Shown: piece by piece, positions 37,526 to 50,300 of the stretch
Layout of the letters: every line of letters begins with the position of its first letter
Position numbering within the stretch: position 1 is the first letter of the stretch
Assembly (NCBI RefSeq): GCF_024868665.1
Contig: NC_079892.1
Coordinates: 4,812,077-4,876,076 of the forward strand
Length of the DNA: 64,000 bases
Direction of reading: 5' to 3'
DNA from: Triplophysa rosa
Lineage: Eukaryota > Chordata > Actinopteri > Cypriniformes > Nemacheilidae
Made by a program: the position numbers and the translations under genes
The notes under the pieces: model-generated
The model's database searches: none
What the model was told of the DNA's origin: nothing
Seen by the model: the letters and a program-made list of their open reading frames with translations, nothing else

Positions 37526-40500
37526 CTGCAAAATAAAAGTGCGGAGAGGTAAATGGTGAGATCTGGCAACGTAATGCAAACCTCAAAAAACTATAGTTAC
37601 AGATGGACTGCCAATATGCCAGAATCGTATACAGCTTATGGAAACCTCTAAAAAACAATCTATGTATAGTGTACATACTGTATATCTAAGGTTGCATTAC
37701 TGTAATGGTTACTGTACTGAAAATTGTTGTATATAAATGTTTTCCATCATACATCTATTTCATGTGTTGTTATTCTGGATGTTGTTCTTGTCCTGGAATC
37801 TTGCTGTAAACATGATGACAGTTTAACTAACTTGCCCAGTGAAAATCTCTTCTAACAGACTCGACTGTAGGCAGTTTATGCTATTAGTGTTATTCCGCTT
37901 AAATCCTGGAGGGTCACAGATCTGTAGAGTTTAATTCCAACTCTAATATTAAATTATTATATTTATTGAGATTGACCCCATTTGTCCCCAATTCATATGC
38001 AGGAGATCTATGAAACGGATGATTTAAGAAAGAAAAATAGGGGTGAAGGTTACTAAACTAAACAAATCAAATATAAACACAGGCACAAAAAAAGAACCGT
38101 AATGTTAAAAACATAAACACATGGGCGGCCAAACCACGGAAAAGTACGGTAGGCCTATTCACACCTTGTTTTGCTAACATGTCTTTGATCTTTGTGGCAT
38201 TTTTACAGAGGTTCTCTGGGCAGCTGATCAGATAACAACGAGATGTGTCTTCATCATAAACGGCGTTTGTACACAAATCAGGAAGTTGACCTGAAAATAG
38301 AGAAGAAATTGGTCAACAACAAGGTTCTTTTGAAATGAAGCATATATTGCAAATATACTGCAGATACAAATTAAGAGACCATTCAAAATTTTCATTTAAT
38401 CAGCATTTCTAGATGTGTTGTGGTCACTCCAGTCCAGTGTCTGTTGAATTTCAACAAAATCAACCCCCAGGAGTGACAAAGTCATCCAACAAGACACATG
38501 AAAACTGTGATAAACCTATCACTTAAATATTTTTTTGAACTTTCTTAAATACAAAATGAGATAACATTTTAAAAATCATGTTTTTTATTGTGCATTCCAA
38601 TTAATATCAATCAACCTGCAGTTGGTTTGTTTTGATTTAAGCCATAATAAAAAAAACAGCTAACTAACACAATAAAACACAATAACATCATAAAAACATG
38701 ATTTTTGAAACATTTAAAAACGGAGTTCTCATTTTGGAACCAAACTCTTCAAATGTTATTGTTGTAATGCTTAAAAGGGAATATGAACACATTTTCTTTG
38801 CAGTATTTGAGGTCTTGACATGTTTCTCCAGTTTTCATTTTCTGCAAATAGATGCAAATATAAACAATATTCAATTTGAAATTTGGGAGAAATCTTGTTA
38901 GTAGTTCACAGAATGAAACAAAAATGATCATTTTACCTAAACACATACCTATAAATAGTAAATTCATAAAAACTGAAAATGGTCTTTGAAATGGTTTCTT
39001 AATTTTTCCACGGCTATAGTTTCAAAGCAGCTTTAGAGAAAATGTTTCAATGTTACCAAACAGTCCACAATTTTTATATGAGATGATATCAGAAAGCATG
39101 GTGATAATATAGTATAAAATATGGTGTTTACAGCAAAATTAATGTGTATTTTAAAGTAATGACTAAAAGATTTCTATTTGCCTCCCTACATTTTAGATGG
39201 GAAATAACATAATATGTAAATGTACAAGAACAACTTTTGGTTGTGAATCAAAATCATACCGTTTTGGATATCCAGTTAACCTTCTAACACACTACCTAAA
39301 TTCCCCAACTCATAAATAACCAAACCGTAAAACATGGACAATGTGTGCTACCAGCCCCAGAATTTAAGAGTTCAAATAACCCAAACTATTTAATGAAGTT
39401 TGTAAAGATTGTTTTTAGATTGTCAAGTCCAGATCCATTTTACAGCCTCCCTCTAAAAAGCAAAATAAAACGAGTGGCACAATCTGTGACTCATCAACCT
39501 CGGCTGTTTTCATTGGGACAGCAACGTCCCCGAATGCTCGTTACTGGACATGGAAATGCATATCCCGAGCTCGGCTGTCTTCGAGAACGAGCCGCATCTG
39601 GGAGAAAAAACAGGCCTCGCAGTGCTTCTCTTTGATCGTCTCCCAACAGCACGTACTGCACACCTCGAGCTCGACATCCGTTTTCACGCACCCCGTCTTT
39701 TGCCTATTCCCACTTCCCCTGATTACTTGACCAGGTGGCTGCAGCACGCCAGGACCGACGGGGGCCCGCTAACGGGAAGCCGTGTGTTTGCACTGGAGCC
39801 TTTTCTTGCATTTTTGGACTGAGTCTGCCAATGATCGAGCATTTATTTAGCATTTAAAAGCTCCAGGTGAATCAATATTCAACCACTATGCCAGATGAAT
39901 CATTTCTTGTTCAACGTTGACATGCAAAATAAAAAGGCCAGCTGCATTGGTCTGCATTGATTTTTTTGCATTAAACATTTCCCCAGATGTTTTAAGATGG
40001 AGCAGACGGGGACACAAACTAAATACAAGTATGATTCCAGATTCAAACTAGAAGTGTCAGTTCAAACGCAATTTTAATGCGATGCAATATGTGCATTCTC
40101 TGTATCGCCACAAGGGGCGCTATAGTACAAAATGTCTTGAAAGACAGTCGGGAAAAGCATGTTAGACTTTAAGTATGTTAAGAGCTAGAACTTAAATAAA
40201 AATACATCCAGCATAATGGCAGACATTAGAAGGTAACTCTATCACCACTTGAGCGCCACAGTAACGCACGTTAAGTACGTACAACAGGATCACACGCAAA
40301 GTGCTAGCCAAGCATTCACGTCTGCACTCGTGTACTTGCGCGGCAGCATGCAGGAGGCATAGGTGGCAAACAGAGGCTGGTGTGAAACCGTAAGGGCCTG
40401 GCCTAATTTCCGCCCCACTGCAGTCGCCACAGGTCCCCCTATAGTGCGTTGCGGCTTTGACGTGCCAAAAACACAACGTTCCCTGGGCTGGAATGTGGAA

Positions 40501-41778
40501 TGCTTGTGTATTTATAGCTCCTGTCATTCCAAACATTTCAGACTTCCAGATGGCAGTGGCGATTCTGACCTTGCCTTCGATCTCCGTGCGGTTAACGCGG
40601 CACGGAAATTCGATACAGAGTGCGTACGTGTGCATTATCGGAGGGCGGATGTGAAGAGGCAGAGCCAACCGCTCGCTCCCCGAACACAAAGCCAGCCTGC
40701 CCCAGGGTCATTACCACTGTCTGTGTGTTTACAGAGGTGGCGAGTCAAGTACAACGTGTGTGGCCAAAGCGAGAGGAAAAATTAAAAAGCGAGCATGTCT
40801 TGACGAAGACTGCAGAAGGGTATCGCCCTCTAAAGGAGCGCCTGGCTCGTAAGCAGAACAGCCAGCCCGAGCTTCCCTTTCATGTTAAATGCGAAACACA
40901 TGGCCCTCTTTGAAAGTACACGTCCTTCAAGGGGAAAGCGTGATGTGTAAAAGACTAAACGAAACATATGGCTTTAGTTTTGTGAAAAAATACTATATTC
41001 CGCAGGTACCCTGTTTTATCTCTGAAGGTAGCGCGCGGATTGTATTTCATTCTGCGCACCGCAAAATTTTGAGATTGCATGAATAACAACCTTAACCTTT
41101 TGGAAAGAGAAATGGAATAGAGTACCTGGATTATTTACATTTTATTTGTCTGTTTTATGCGTCTGTCTTGCGTACATTGTCAAACTACCTGTTTTCTTAA
41201 ATAACCACAACCACATGGCACTTTAAAAGAGATAGTTCAGTCAAAACTAAAGATTTTGTCATCATTCACCGCCCCTTGCCTTTCAAAACCTGTATTTGAC
41301 TTTTATCTGTGGAACACAAAAGAAGATATTTCGAGAAATGCCTATTTTGTGTCCATACTAGTCAATGGGGTCCAATGTTGTTTGGTAACCAACATTCTTC
41401 AAAACATATTTTGTGTTTTATGTCTCACAAAGTAAGACATACAAGTTTGAAATGAGATGAGGGTAAGTAAATGATGACAGAATATTCATTTTTGGGCGAA
41501 CTATCCCTTTAAATTAGCCTTCAGAAAATACTCAAAACAATACTTCTACCTATGAAATGAAAACAGAAGAATAATAATTAATTTAGGAATATTACATAAT
41601 TACACAAAAATTGAGATGCATTACATGTCTACTTACACAATGCCTTGTCACAATTCAATGGATTTTCCACAGTCATATTAGAAACTATCCGGAAGCCGTT
41701 GTCCGAATCTATGGACTCACATGGAAGCACAAGGAACCCAAGAATGGGCAGCAATACCAGGGTGGGGTGGATGGCCAT
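36714..41778 (-). CDS. c11orf24: C11orf24-like mucin-type single-pass membrane protein (MANSC1-related)
   Basis: Three coding exons on the minus strand: 41778-41637, 38290-38165 and 37525-36714 (stop at 36716-36714); 1080 nt, 359 aa, phases consistent. Signal peptide MAIHPTLVLLPILGFLVLPC; short Cys-rich region (about 43-75) resembling a reduced MANSC-type module; long Thr/Ser/Pro stretch (about 100-300) typical of a mucin-like O-glycosylated stalk; membrane helix LLAVLMFGLLFFVVTVALFL (about 312-331); 28-residue cytoplasmic tail ending [17 protein letters not shown]. The tail closely resembles that of human C11orf24 and is shared in weaker form by MANSC1. C11orf24 adjoins LRP5 in human, which supports this over MANSC1, the LRP6 neighbour. 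Function is unknown; a secretory-pathway location is inferred. Start chosen at 41778 because ATGG there begins the signal peptide; an in-frame ATG at 41802 is possible. Confidence 0.8.
37526..38164 (-). other. C11orf24-like intron 2
   Basis: 639 bp, AT-rich, clean splice sites at both ends, nothing else recognised. Confidence 0.8.
38165..38290 (-). CDS. c11orf24: C11orf24-like exon: Cys-rich segment
   Basis: 126 nt between a TTTTCAG acceptor and a GTGTGA donor. It encodes QLPDLCTNAVYDEDTSRC, then YLISCPENLCKN and IKDMLAKQG. The regular cysteine spacing suggests a disulfide-bonded module. Confidence 0.8.
38291..41636 (-). other. C11orf24-like intron 1
   Basis: 3.3 kb non-coding with a foldback MITE at 41226-41512. 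The parts at 39480-39820 and 40330-40900 are GC-richer and of higher complexity than the rest and give several overlapping open frames on both strands. None has a recognisable domain, so I treat them as possible regulatory sequence. Confidence 0.65.
41226..41512. repeat. cyprinid foldback MITE copy
   Basis: Starts AAAGAGATAGTTCAGTC and ends GGGCGAACTATCCCTTTAA, with family motifs inside. In C11orf24-like intron 1. Confidence 0.85.
41637..41778 (-). CDS. c11orf24: C11orf24-like exon: signal peptide and first cysteines
   Basis: 142 coding nt. The exon probably begins near 41831 after a CCTGCAG acceptor, so 41779-41831 would be 5' untranslated. Donor GTAAGT follows CDKALC, and the split cysteine codon is completed by the next exon. 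Confidence 0.8.
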
Positions 41779-41831
41779 GATCACACGAGTGGCTGGGATC
41801 ATAATGTGAGAGAGGGTCACATCCCCAACAG

Positions 41832-43136
41832 CTGCAGGATACAGAAAGTGAACAATTTAGAAAACTTTATTAACCATACAATCAATGCATTTTGATCAGT
41901 CCTAGCTAGAGGCAACTTCTATGTACACTTAGTTAGATGCTCTTTTGTAAAACAGATATAAGCAGACCAAAAGCAAGTCTGACTGTTTCTGTCTATTCAC
42001 TTAAACTCTGTAGTTCTTGAACTAATAAGGCAGCTTGGATGAGTTACGAAACACTTGCGATTAATACACAAACAGGTCTTGATGTTCCATAATGACCTGA
42101 ATAAATGAAAACCATAACTGCCCTTCATGGTGTGAGGGAAGCAGTGAACTCAAGACTGACTCAATTACGCCATCTAGTTCAAATTTTAGGACACTACAAC
42201 AAACCAAAGATTTGATCTCCTTTTCATTGCATTTGAAAATGTAAATGTATTACTAACAAATTAAATGACCGATGACATACTAGAGTTTTTTTAATCAATT
42301 CTTTTGTCTCTAGATGTCTCTTACAAGGTTTATGCTTTGCTGCAGTTATGCAGGCAAGGTTGGGAATAAGGAAGTTTCAAAGTGAAAAAAATAGGACCTT
42401 GGGTGTAACACATAAATCCCTGCCACACCCCTTTAAACAACCACTTGGCTACTCCAGTGAGGGCAAACCGCATTGAGGCGCTCACTAAACCCGTTCCAGG
42501 ATCTGCAGATCACATGACTTCTATCCAAGTTTGAACAAAGGTGGTGAACTCACTCAAAGGTGGAGCAGATTATTCACGGATGGTCTCTCCTGAGAGGTCT
42601 GGAGTAAAACAGTGAAATGAGAAAACCAGTTTGTTGCTATAGAAATATGATCTAAAGAAGCATAGACAAACAAACATCATACAGTTTTGCACACATTACA
42701 TTTAAACAAATGAAAAATGTATGGCACGGCACGCTGAATGTTATTTTCTACTGGGTTAATAATTTACATTCAAACCACATTGGAGATCAATTATATGTGG
42801 TCACACATAAATTCCAAAAATAAATAAATAAACCCTTAAAGTAAACTTATTAGTGTGTATTTTTATATTGAACGCCATAATAGTTGCAACTTGGAGTTAT
42901 TGTTAATTACGTAGGTCAGTTGTGTTTGCAACGAAACACGTGTCTGCTGAATCTTTTCACTACTCCCTGGGCATAAACAACAATTATACCAATTGTACAG
43001 TCATTAACTCAATTACACCTACAATATAATCACAATTTAAAGAAAGACTGTAACAAAAACCACGTGTCAACTATTTAAAACATTTTGTAAAATTGCACGC
43101 ATGATTCTCAGAAGGGTGTACTTACCAAGACATAAA
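41832..43136. other. non-coding stretch, probably 5' intron of the C11orf24-like gene
   Basis: AT-rich, no coding sequence and no named repeat recognised. Confidence 0.6.
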
Positions 43137-43380
43137 CAACCCTTTTTAGGAAACTTTGCATAAATGTAAACAGCGGCGTTTGAAACAGTTATCTTCACAC
43201 GAGCAAGTCGTTCCACTGCAGTTTCTGTAATGAATTCGGTTTATTTCCCCATGAAGTGTGTGTTTAATGTCACTGCCCTGACAGACGCTTCATATATTCA
43301 TTCGGGCTGTTTAAAGAAAGTAGCGGCTAGCTGACAGACACGACACAAGGGTGGCGCGACAGAAGCTGATGCAGGACTTC
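43137..43380 (-). promoter_or_regulatory. candidate 5' untranslated exon and promoter of the C11orf24-like gene
   Basis: On the minus strand a GTAAGT donor follows GTTTATGTCTTG at 43137, and the sequence upstream (43200-43400) is locally GC/CpG-rich. This fits a non-coding first exon spliced to the acceptor near 41831. It would put the start of this gene head-to-head with ap3s2, about 0.9 kb away. Inferred from sequence pattern only. Confidence 0.35.
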
Positions 43381-44140
43381 CGGGTCGCGAAACTCTGCAG
43401 TTCGAAAGGATGTTAAAATAAAAGTTCTCTGCTCTTCACGTTACGCTTATAAATATACAGCTGTACATCAGTTTATTAGTCAGTCAGTACAAAACCTTTT
43501 TCTATGAGAGCAAATCGTACTGTAAATTAGCACGAAATTTGTAGGGGGAGTTTTAAAGGCGACGTATTTCAATTAGTAGAACGCAACTTATAAGCAATTG
43601 ATCATTAGACAATTCTACTAAGTATCTAAGTATCTCACTATACTTTGGGTGTGGAGGACCATTATAATTAACATAAAAAACAAGTAAAAATATATAAATA
43701 AATAAATGAATACATAACATAATAATACAAATAATACACAACCTTATAATAAGAGTTAAATATCCAAACGTTGTTAAATGTTTAGCCTAAAATGCAGTTT
43801 TAGTATTCATACAAGTCTATTCTATTCATTTTCCTAAAGCTTTCCTTTATTATTTTATAAATTTTATAAATGTATTATTTTAAATTATTTTTATTTCTTA
43901 ATAACTTATCTCCCTATTGTGATGTGACTCAGAATTGTTGGAGTGAATAGAGTAATTGCACACCTGAATTATTTTCTTATACAGACCAAAAATAATACAC
44001 ACTAATCTAAACACTGACGCAGTTTCACAAAATCGTCGATAAATGTCGTTCAAAGACAGATTTTGTACGTTTTATTTTTTATTCATTCATTCTTTTTTAT
44101 AATTTTACCGTTTTAGTACTTTAATCATGAAAAGCTTGAA

Positions 44141-44150
44141 GTCACGTGAC
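44141..44150. promoter_or_regulatory. CLEAR/E-box motif GTCACGTGAC upstream of ap3s2
   Basis: Palindrome GTCACGTGAC, the exact published CLEAR consensus bound by TFEB/TFE3/MITF-type factors that control lysosomal genes. It ends 102 bp before the ap3s2 ATG and is followed directly by ACGGAAGTCC, an ETS-type core. Position and gene function (AP-3 lysosomal sorting) fit. Binding itself is inferred. Confidence 0.6.
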
Positions 44151-44251
44151 ACGGAAGTCCTGGATGTCGATTTTTTATTACCGAAAAGCTTCGCTAGAAA
44201 AATCATCCACTAACGTTCAGTTGACAACATATTCAATAAACAAAAAGAAGG

Positions 44252-44320
44252 ATGATAAAGGCCATTCTTATTTTTAACAACCATGGGAAACCCAGGCTCA
44301 TCAGGTTCTACCAATATTTT
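44252..44320 (+). CDS. ap3s2: ap3s2 exon 1
   Basis: 23 codons from ATG to QYF with a GTAAGT donor. It is the only copy of exon 1 in the window, which fixes 44.25 kb as the true gene start. Confidence 0.9.
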
Positions 44321-47300
44321 GTAAGTCATGTCATGAAAAGACACCGAAACTTCAACCTATAATCATTCTTTGCTATCAGCTGATGCGATGTTTTCGTCTA
44401 TATTACTGTATTGTTATTGAAAGCACAATATGATCTCGTTTTTTGCTCTTTGTAAGCAAGAAGTGATGTTACCAGATAACATATTTAGTTTTACTTATGT
44501 CAACTTTTGTATATATAAATTTATATGTATATATATAAATTTATATGTATGTGTGTATATTAATATATATATATATTTATAAAAACATTTTTATTAAAAT
44601 ATCGCATAATGCTTATCTGTGGAATAAAGTTAATTTTAGTCAATTCATGCTCTTTGTCAGGCGGAGGACATGCAGCAGCAGATCATTCGGGAGACTTTTC
44701 ATCTTGTGTCCAAAAGAGATGATAATGTCTGCAATTTTTTGGAAGGTGGAAGGTAAAGCCATATGTAAATGGATGATGACATATATAATATGTACATGAG
44801 CTTGATGTAATGTAGTGTAGTCGTGTAATATGGTTTTCTTCTCTATTTTAGTTTGATCGGAGGCTCAGACTACAAGCTGATCTACAGACACTATGCCACG
44901 CTGTACTTTGTGTTTTGTGTGGATTCATCGGAGAGTGAGCTGGGGATACTAGATCTCATACAGGTACACATACAGTTGTATTTATTGTATGGAACTGGCC
45001 TTCAGCCACAAAGGGGTAATTTTGTTTTGTAATGGACATGTTTATGTTGTTCCCCGCTCCGTTTAGTCTTTAGAAGTCTCAGTGGAAATCCATCCTGTTT
45101 TTTATTGTTATATTTTCCCACTCAGGTCTTTGTGGAAACGCTGGATAAATGCTTTGAAAATGTGTGTGAGTTGGACCTGATCTTTCACATGGATAAGGTC
45201 AGAATTCACCGAATGTACTTTTAAACTATTGTTCGATTTGTCATCTTTGTGTAGGTCATTAATGTCTTAATAGCACATTATCACATTACATAAAAGCTGT
45301 TGGACTTTTGTACTATTAAGNGCAGTTTTTTAAGCTTTGAATAAACACTGACCTTAAAACAGCAATTGGTTTTAATGCCTTTAAAACTTCTCAAAGATAC
45401 ATACCAGGGGCTTTTCATCTCCATTCTGAATGAAACCAAAATTGCTGACAATAAATGCCAACAAATAAGTTGACATTTTTTTGGTGGCATCAAACACTGT
45501 TCTGGTTACCTCGACGCCATCCACTTCAGTGTCAATGCTCTCTAAAAAAATAAAATAATAATAATAACACAGACTGATTCCTCAGAATGGATTTAAAGTT
45601 CCAATATTGATTTCCTGTTCATGAGTTGTCTAATGTGTTTTACATACCTATGTCCTTGCCATTAGAGAGGGCTGTGGTTCCACGATCGTGTAGAAGAGTG
45701 ATGTTGAAAACTGCTTTCATCGCTGGTTCGTCGAAACAAGGGAAAGCTTTCCTGGCATCCGTCGGCTGCATCTGTGTCGTAGCCACCACTCTGAACATCA
45801 ACAGGGAATTCAAAATATGAATCTAAAATTGAGAAAGAACTAAAAAACACCCTCAACGTACCACAAATGTCTAGAAGAGATATAGCACAAACATTTAAGC
45901 ACAAAGTAAAGCACTTACTTCTTCACTCCATTCTCAATATATTCACTTCGGTAGAAGCCACCCAAGTCATCTGAAAGCTCTCCCACAAACTCAGTATGGA
46001 GCTCGTATTTTTCCCCGACAGTTAATTTGCCTTCCAGGTGAATCACCAAATACTGCGTTTTCGTCTGCATCCAGGTCGACCTAATGGAAGGAGCGGGTGT
46101 GCAGCCGTGGGCCGTCAGCGTGGGATCTTTGGTCATGTTTAACTTAATGGAATGAATGAGGATGAGGTCTGTCTCCTGCACACATTTGAAGACCACGCTG
46201 GAGCTTCCAGTGAAGATGTAGAGACCGGTTGTAGGGTTCGGCTGCAGCCGCGGCCACAGAAGGACTTTGTAGAACTCGGGTTCCAACGTCTGAGGAAGGC
46301 GCCACTGGTCCCAGGGTTCGTTGGACGGTGCCGTCGTTGGAACCGTTGGGGCTTTTGTGGTGGTCACTTCAGAGGTGGGTTTCAACTCATTGTTCTGGGA
46401 CTTCTCTTGGGAGTAGACCACCGAGAGGGCGATGATGGTGGCAACCGCTCCAGCACCTATCACTATTCCCACTATCCCCAAGGTTTTGCTGATGAAGAAT
46501 CCCTTCGCCATGCTCGAAAGTCGCCGTGTGAGAGGATGAGAGGGGAGAAGTGACATCTGCTGAACTTTTTATGTGAGGGATGGAGGACTCCCCTCCCACA
46601 TCATTTAATAAATCATCCATTAACACAGCTTTGCTTCAGTGTTTAAGAGGGCAAATAGAAACTTGTTTTAGATAAAAGTTGTAACCTGTAACTTCATCGA
46701 AAGCATGTTATACCTCATAATATAAATGTGAATGTTTTTACCACAGTTCTACATTTCTAGTAATGTGACTGCATCCAAATATTTAAGTGGTCAATGCAGG
46801 ATGCTTGAGGGAAAAATTCCTCTAACTGTCTTATAACAGCTTACTGTGCTTCTTAGTCCACTTTTATAAATCGATTCAGGAGCAATTCAATAAAAATCTG
46901 CATTTTACAAAAGTATGAAAGGACAATGTTCATAGAAGCAGACACTTAACTGCTGACACAACTGTTAAAGAGTAACTAAATGTCACAACATGTCATACAA
47001 CTATCATTTTTAATACGAGCAAAATAATTCACAGTTTAACCTTGGTTTAACTAAATTACCATGTTTTTTTCCGGGAGCAAAGAACAGGATTTGTGTCAAG
47101 TGTACTTCTGTGGTTGTCAATTCAGATTGTATGTAACCAAACTGTAAAATAAAAGATGAATGCAATGGACAGATCTCGCCTTTGGATTCATTTAATGATG
47201 GAAACTTGTACAAAGGCTGTAATTCTAATCTAATGTTTTATTGTGCATTAGATTAGTATCTCAGAAAATAAGTTAAAAAACTGTAACTGTACTGTTATCA

Positions 47301-50300
47301 GTCTTTATGGTTTTTCCTTCCCATCATCTGAACTCATATCAACTCTGTGTGAGGTGTCCAACAAAATCGTCAGGGTCCATAAAACCTCAATTTATCTGCT
47401 TAATTTCGACATTATCACGTTTTATTTGTGAAAATGACCTTTCTCTTTTTCATAAAAGGACCAGGTCATCATGAACTGTCACAAAATGTATTTTGTGGAT
47501 TGCAAGTTCCCCTATTTATGGTGTTAGATTATGCATTACTTACCTCATTAACAACAAATAAAAAAGCAAAGCAATAAATCAGCAGTGACTGTCTGTTAAA
47601 CAAAATCCAACACACAAGCGCACACAAAAGAATTGTTCAAACTGTTGATTGTTTTAACTGTTAAGCAGTGGATTTCTTAAGAGAATATGCATCAAATTCA
47701 GACAAAAAACTACAAGTCACTACAAGACGGCATGACAGAGTGAATTTAACACAGAAAGGTCTCATCTGATGGTTTTTGACCTTTGATAGGCCTCTATCTT
47801 TATAGTTTGCCTCCATCGATATCAGAGATCTAAGACATGATATCACTCATTCTTGTTGAGCACAATTTCACAGATCTCAAATTTTAAATGCAATAAAGTT
47901 GATTTTATAATGCTGCAAACTCATGGTGATCAAACTAATTCTCAGAAATAATGCTGATGCACGGTTGCAATTAAACAGACCTTGGCCAGGGTTACAGGCC
48001 CGTTCACGGACCTTCACAAATTACATGGACCCACAGGCTTCTAGAACTTTTGACCTTTTAGCCCACTAGTTACACCCGCATGTGTTCTTTTTTGCCCATC
48101 ACAAATGCACATTATATATATTGTATATTATTTTATGAGTCTGCACAGATGAAAGGCAAAATTACATTAAAAGATAATTTGGCCTGCCATACACAAAGCG
48201 CAGTAAATGTCCTTCCAAAACTCTTTATGTCTAAATTCAGTTTTATGAAATGGAATGAAAAAAACTGTGTTGAAATGAGAGACGAATTTTACGTTGAAAT
48301 TAATTACATACTAAATGCACTCTTTTAAGAACACTACTTATTTCAACTAATATACGGTATTTTAATGTATTACTTAAAACTTAACTCAAGTATAAAGTGC
48401 ATTACTTGATAAGTGAAAATTTCACGTAGACTACATGTTAAATGCATATAAATTCAAATTGGAATTTTCAGAATGTTTACAGATTTTATAACAACCTTAA
48501 ACAGTTAAAAAATCTCCAAATGATATATTATGATGACAGTCATTAACAATGTCTTGAGTTACTTTGGATTTTACTGAACTGACATCAATAAAACATCTGA
48601 AATCTGTTATGCACCTTTGAAACTCATATATAACATTTTTGTATCGATTGAAGGTCTTTGCAATCAAAGCCTGCAAGAATGTAATTGCCATCACCCAAAA
48701 GATGCGTATGATGAAGGTTCCGGATGTGAGATGTCCGACTCTTCTTTTATCTGCCTGTACCTTCATGAGAGCATTTCCAAGGTGCTCAAATACCGGAAGA
48801 AAGTGTCATCAGAAAGACTATGAATCATCCATCTTCAGTGAGCTAGGCGCATGTATGCAGAAATGAGTGCTACATCCAGAGTTCACTCCACATCTGGACC
48901 ACCCAGGATTGCCAGTATCAGTAAGACATTGTCACTACTACTATGTTGGCACCATCAGTAGGACTGTTTGAAAATTACGAGCGATCCTCACCTTAGGTTT
49001 TGACCGAGCACCTGGAGGCCTAACGATTTGGCACTGCTTTATCTTTGAAACGCATTTTTATTTCACGAAGTTTTAAAACTCATATCTCACGAAGGTTCCT
49101 GTCTAGTTTCACAGAAGAGATATTTGATATCAATGAAACGTTGTGCATTGAACTAGAGCTTGGCATATAATTAAGAATTGACTTCAGTGATCTAAGCCCT
49201 GGACACAAACCATCTAAGTCAAATACCGATAATCAATTTGTTAAGGAAGCAATTTATATCGTTTCACCATCAACCGATCATTCACACCCATGTGAATTTA
49301 ACAGCTCAAACCTTTTAAATGAGATGATGTGTCAAATGAGACATGAAATGTCCACGAAGCGTCTACCTAGAAAGTTAAAGATGAACTTATTTAAAGTTTA
49401 AAAACACAAATCAGCGAGTCAGAAATATTCTCTCTGAAACTGTATCATAGACTTAATTTTAAATTATAACATGACCTAAAACTTGACAAAACACAGTTTT
49501 AATGACTTAACATGCGTTATAAATAATGCAAAACATTTACAGTTATTGGCATAAACTTCAGCACACAAATCAGTATTATGGAATGTTGCTACATCAAAGA
49601 CAAAATACACAACAATCCTATGAACGAAACAGGAGTTCAGCTACAAATCAAAGTTTGAAATAAATGTACATGAAAGGACCCTGTAGTGTGCTAAGATGAG
49701 ATGAAATGTAACAGTCCTCAGGTTAAAGGTCCTGGTGACTACAGTCAGTCGTGAGTCTGTAAATGGCATTAGGGAGACAGTCTATGGCAATGAATGTTAG
49801 GGTTTAATAACAACACAGACCACATTGAAAAGTAACATGAAGCTTTAAAATGGGGATAGACTGGGCACTTTTATATTGATGTCCCCGATATTGATGTTTC
49901 GAGGTATTTCAGGAAGGTTCATATTTTTCACTGCCGAAACAGCTCGAGCTGGTGCTGCAGACAATCCACCCTTAAAAAACATCAACAATATGCAATAATA
50001 TTAATAATATTCAGTACCAAGTAGCAAACAAAAACATCCTTGCTACATTAAAATCTAACTTTTTTCCCTATTTTCTTTAAACAAATGTATTCTTAAGAAA
50101 GCTGCAGGATTCACTTCAAAAAACGAAGTTCTTTAATATGAATTTTTTTGAGTTCTTTTAACACTCTCGTTCTTTAATGAACATGATATTGAATTTTGAC
50201 CCCATGTGTACCAAACACTGTCTACTCAGCGACTGCACTGTATTAGGTATCTTTTCTTCAAACATCATAAAAATGTTTTTTTTTATCAGCACAGTGTGTC

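Noticed and set aside
39345..40913. Cluster of overlapping frames in C11orf24-like intron 1
   Set aside because: Frames overlap on both strands without domains or splice sites; more likely a GC-richer intronic stretch with few stops.
46152..46553. 133-codon plus-strand frame, repeated on the minus strand at 58274-58675
   Set aside because: Antisense shadow of anpep exon 1 in each inverted arm.
48497..48866. Small frames on both strands in the left-arm-specific block
   Set aside because: Neither the 89-codon minus frame nor the 68- and 75-codon plus frames matches a family I recognise; no gene called.
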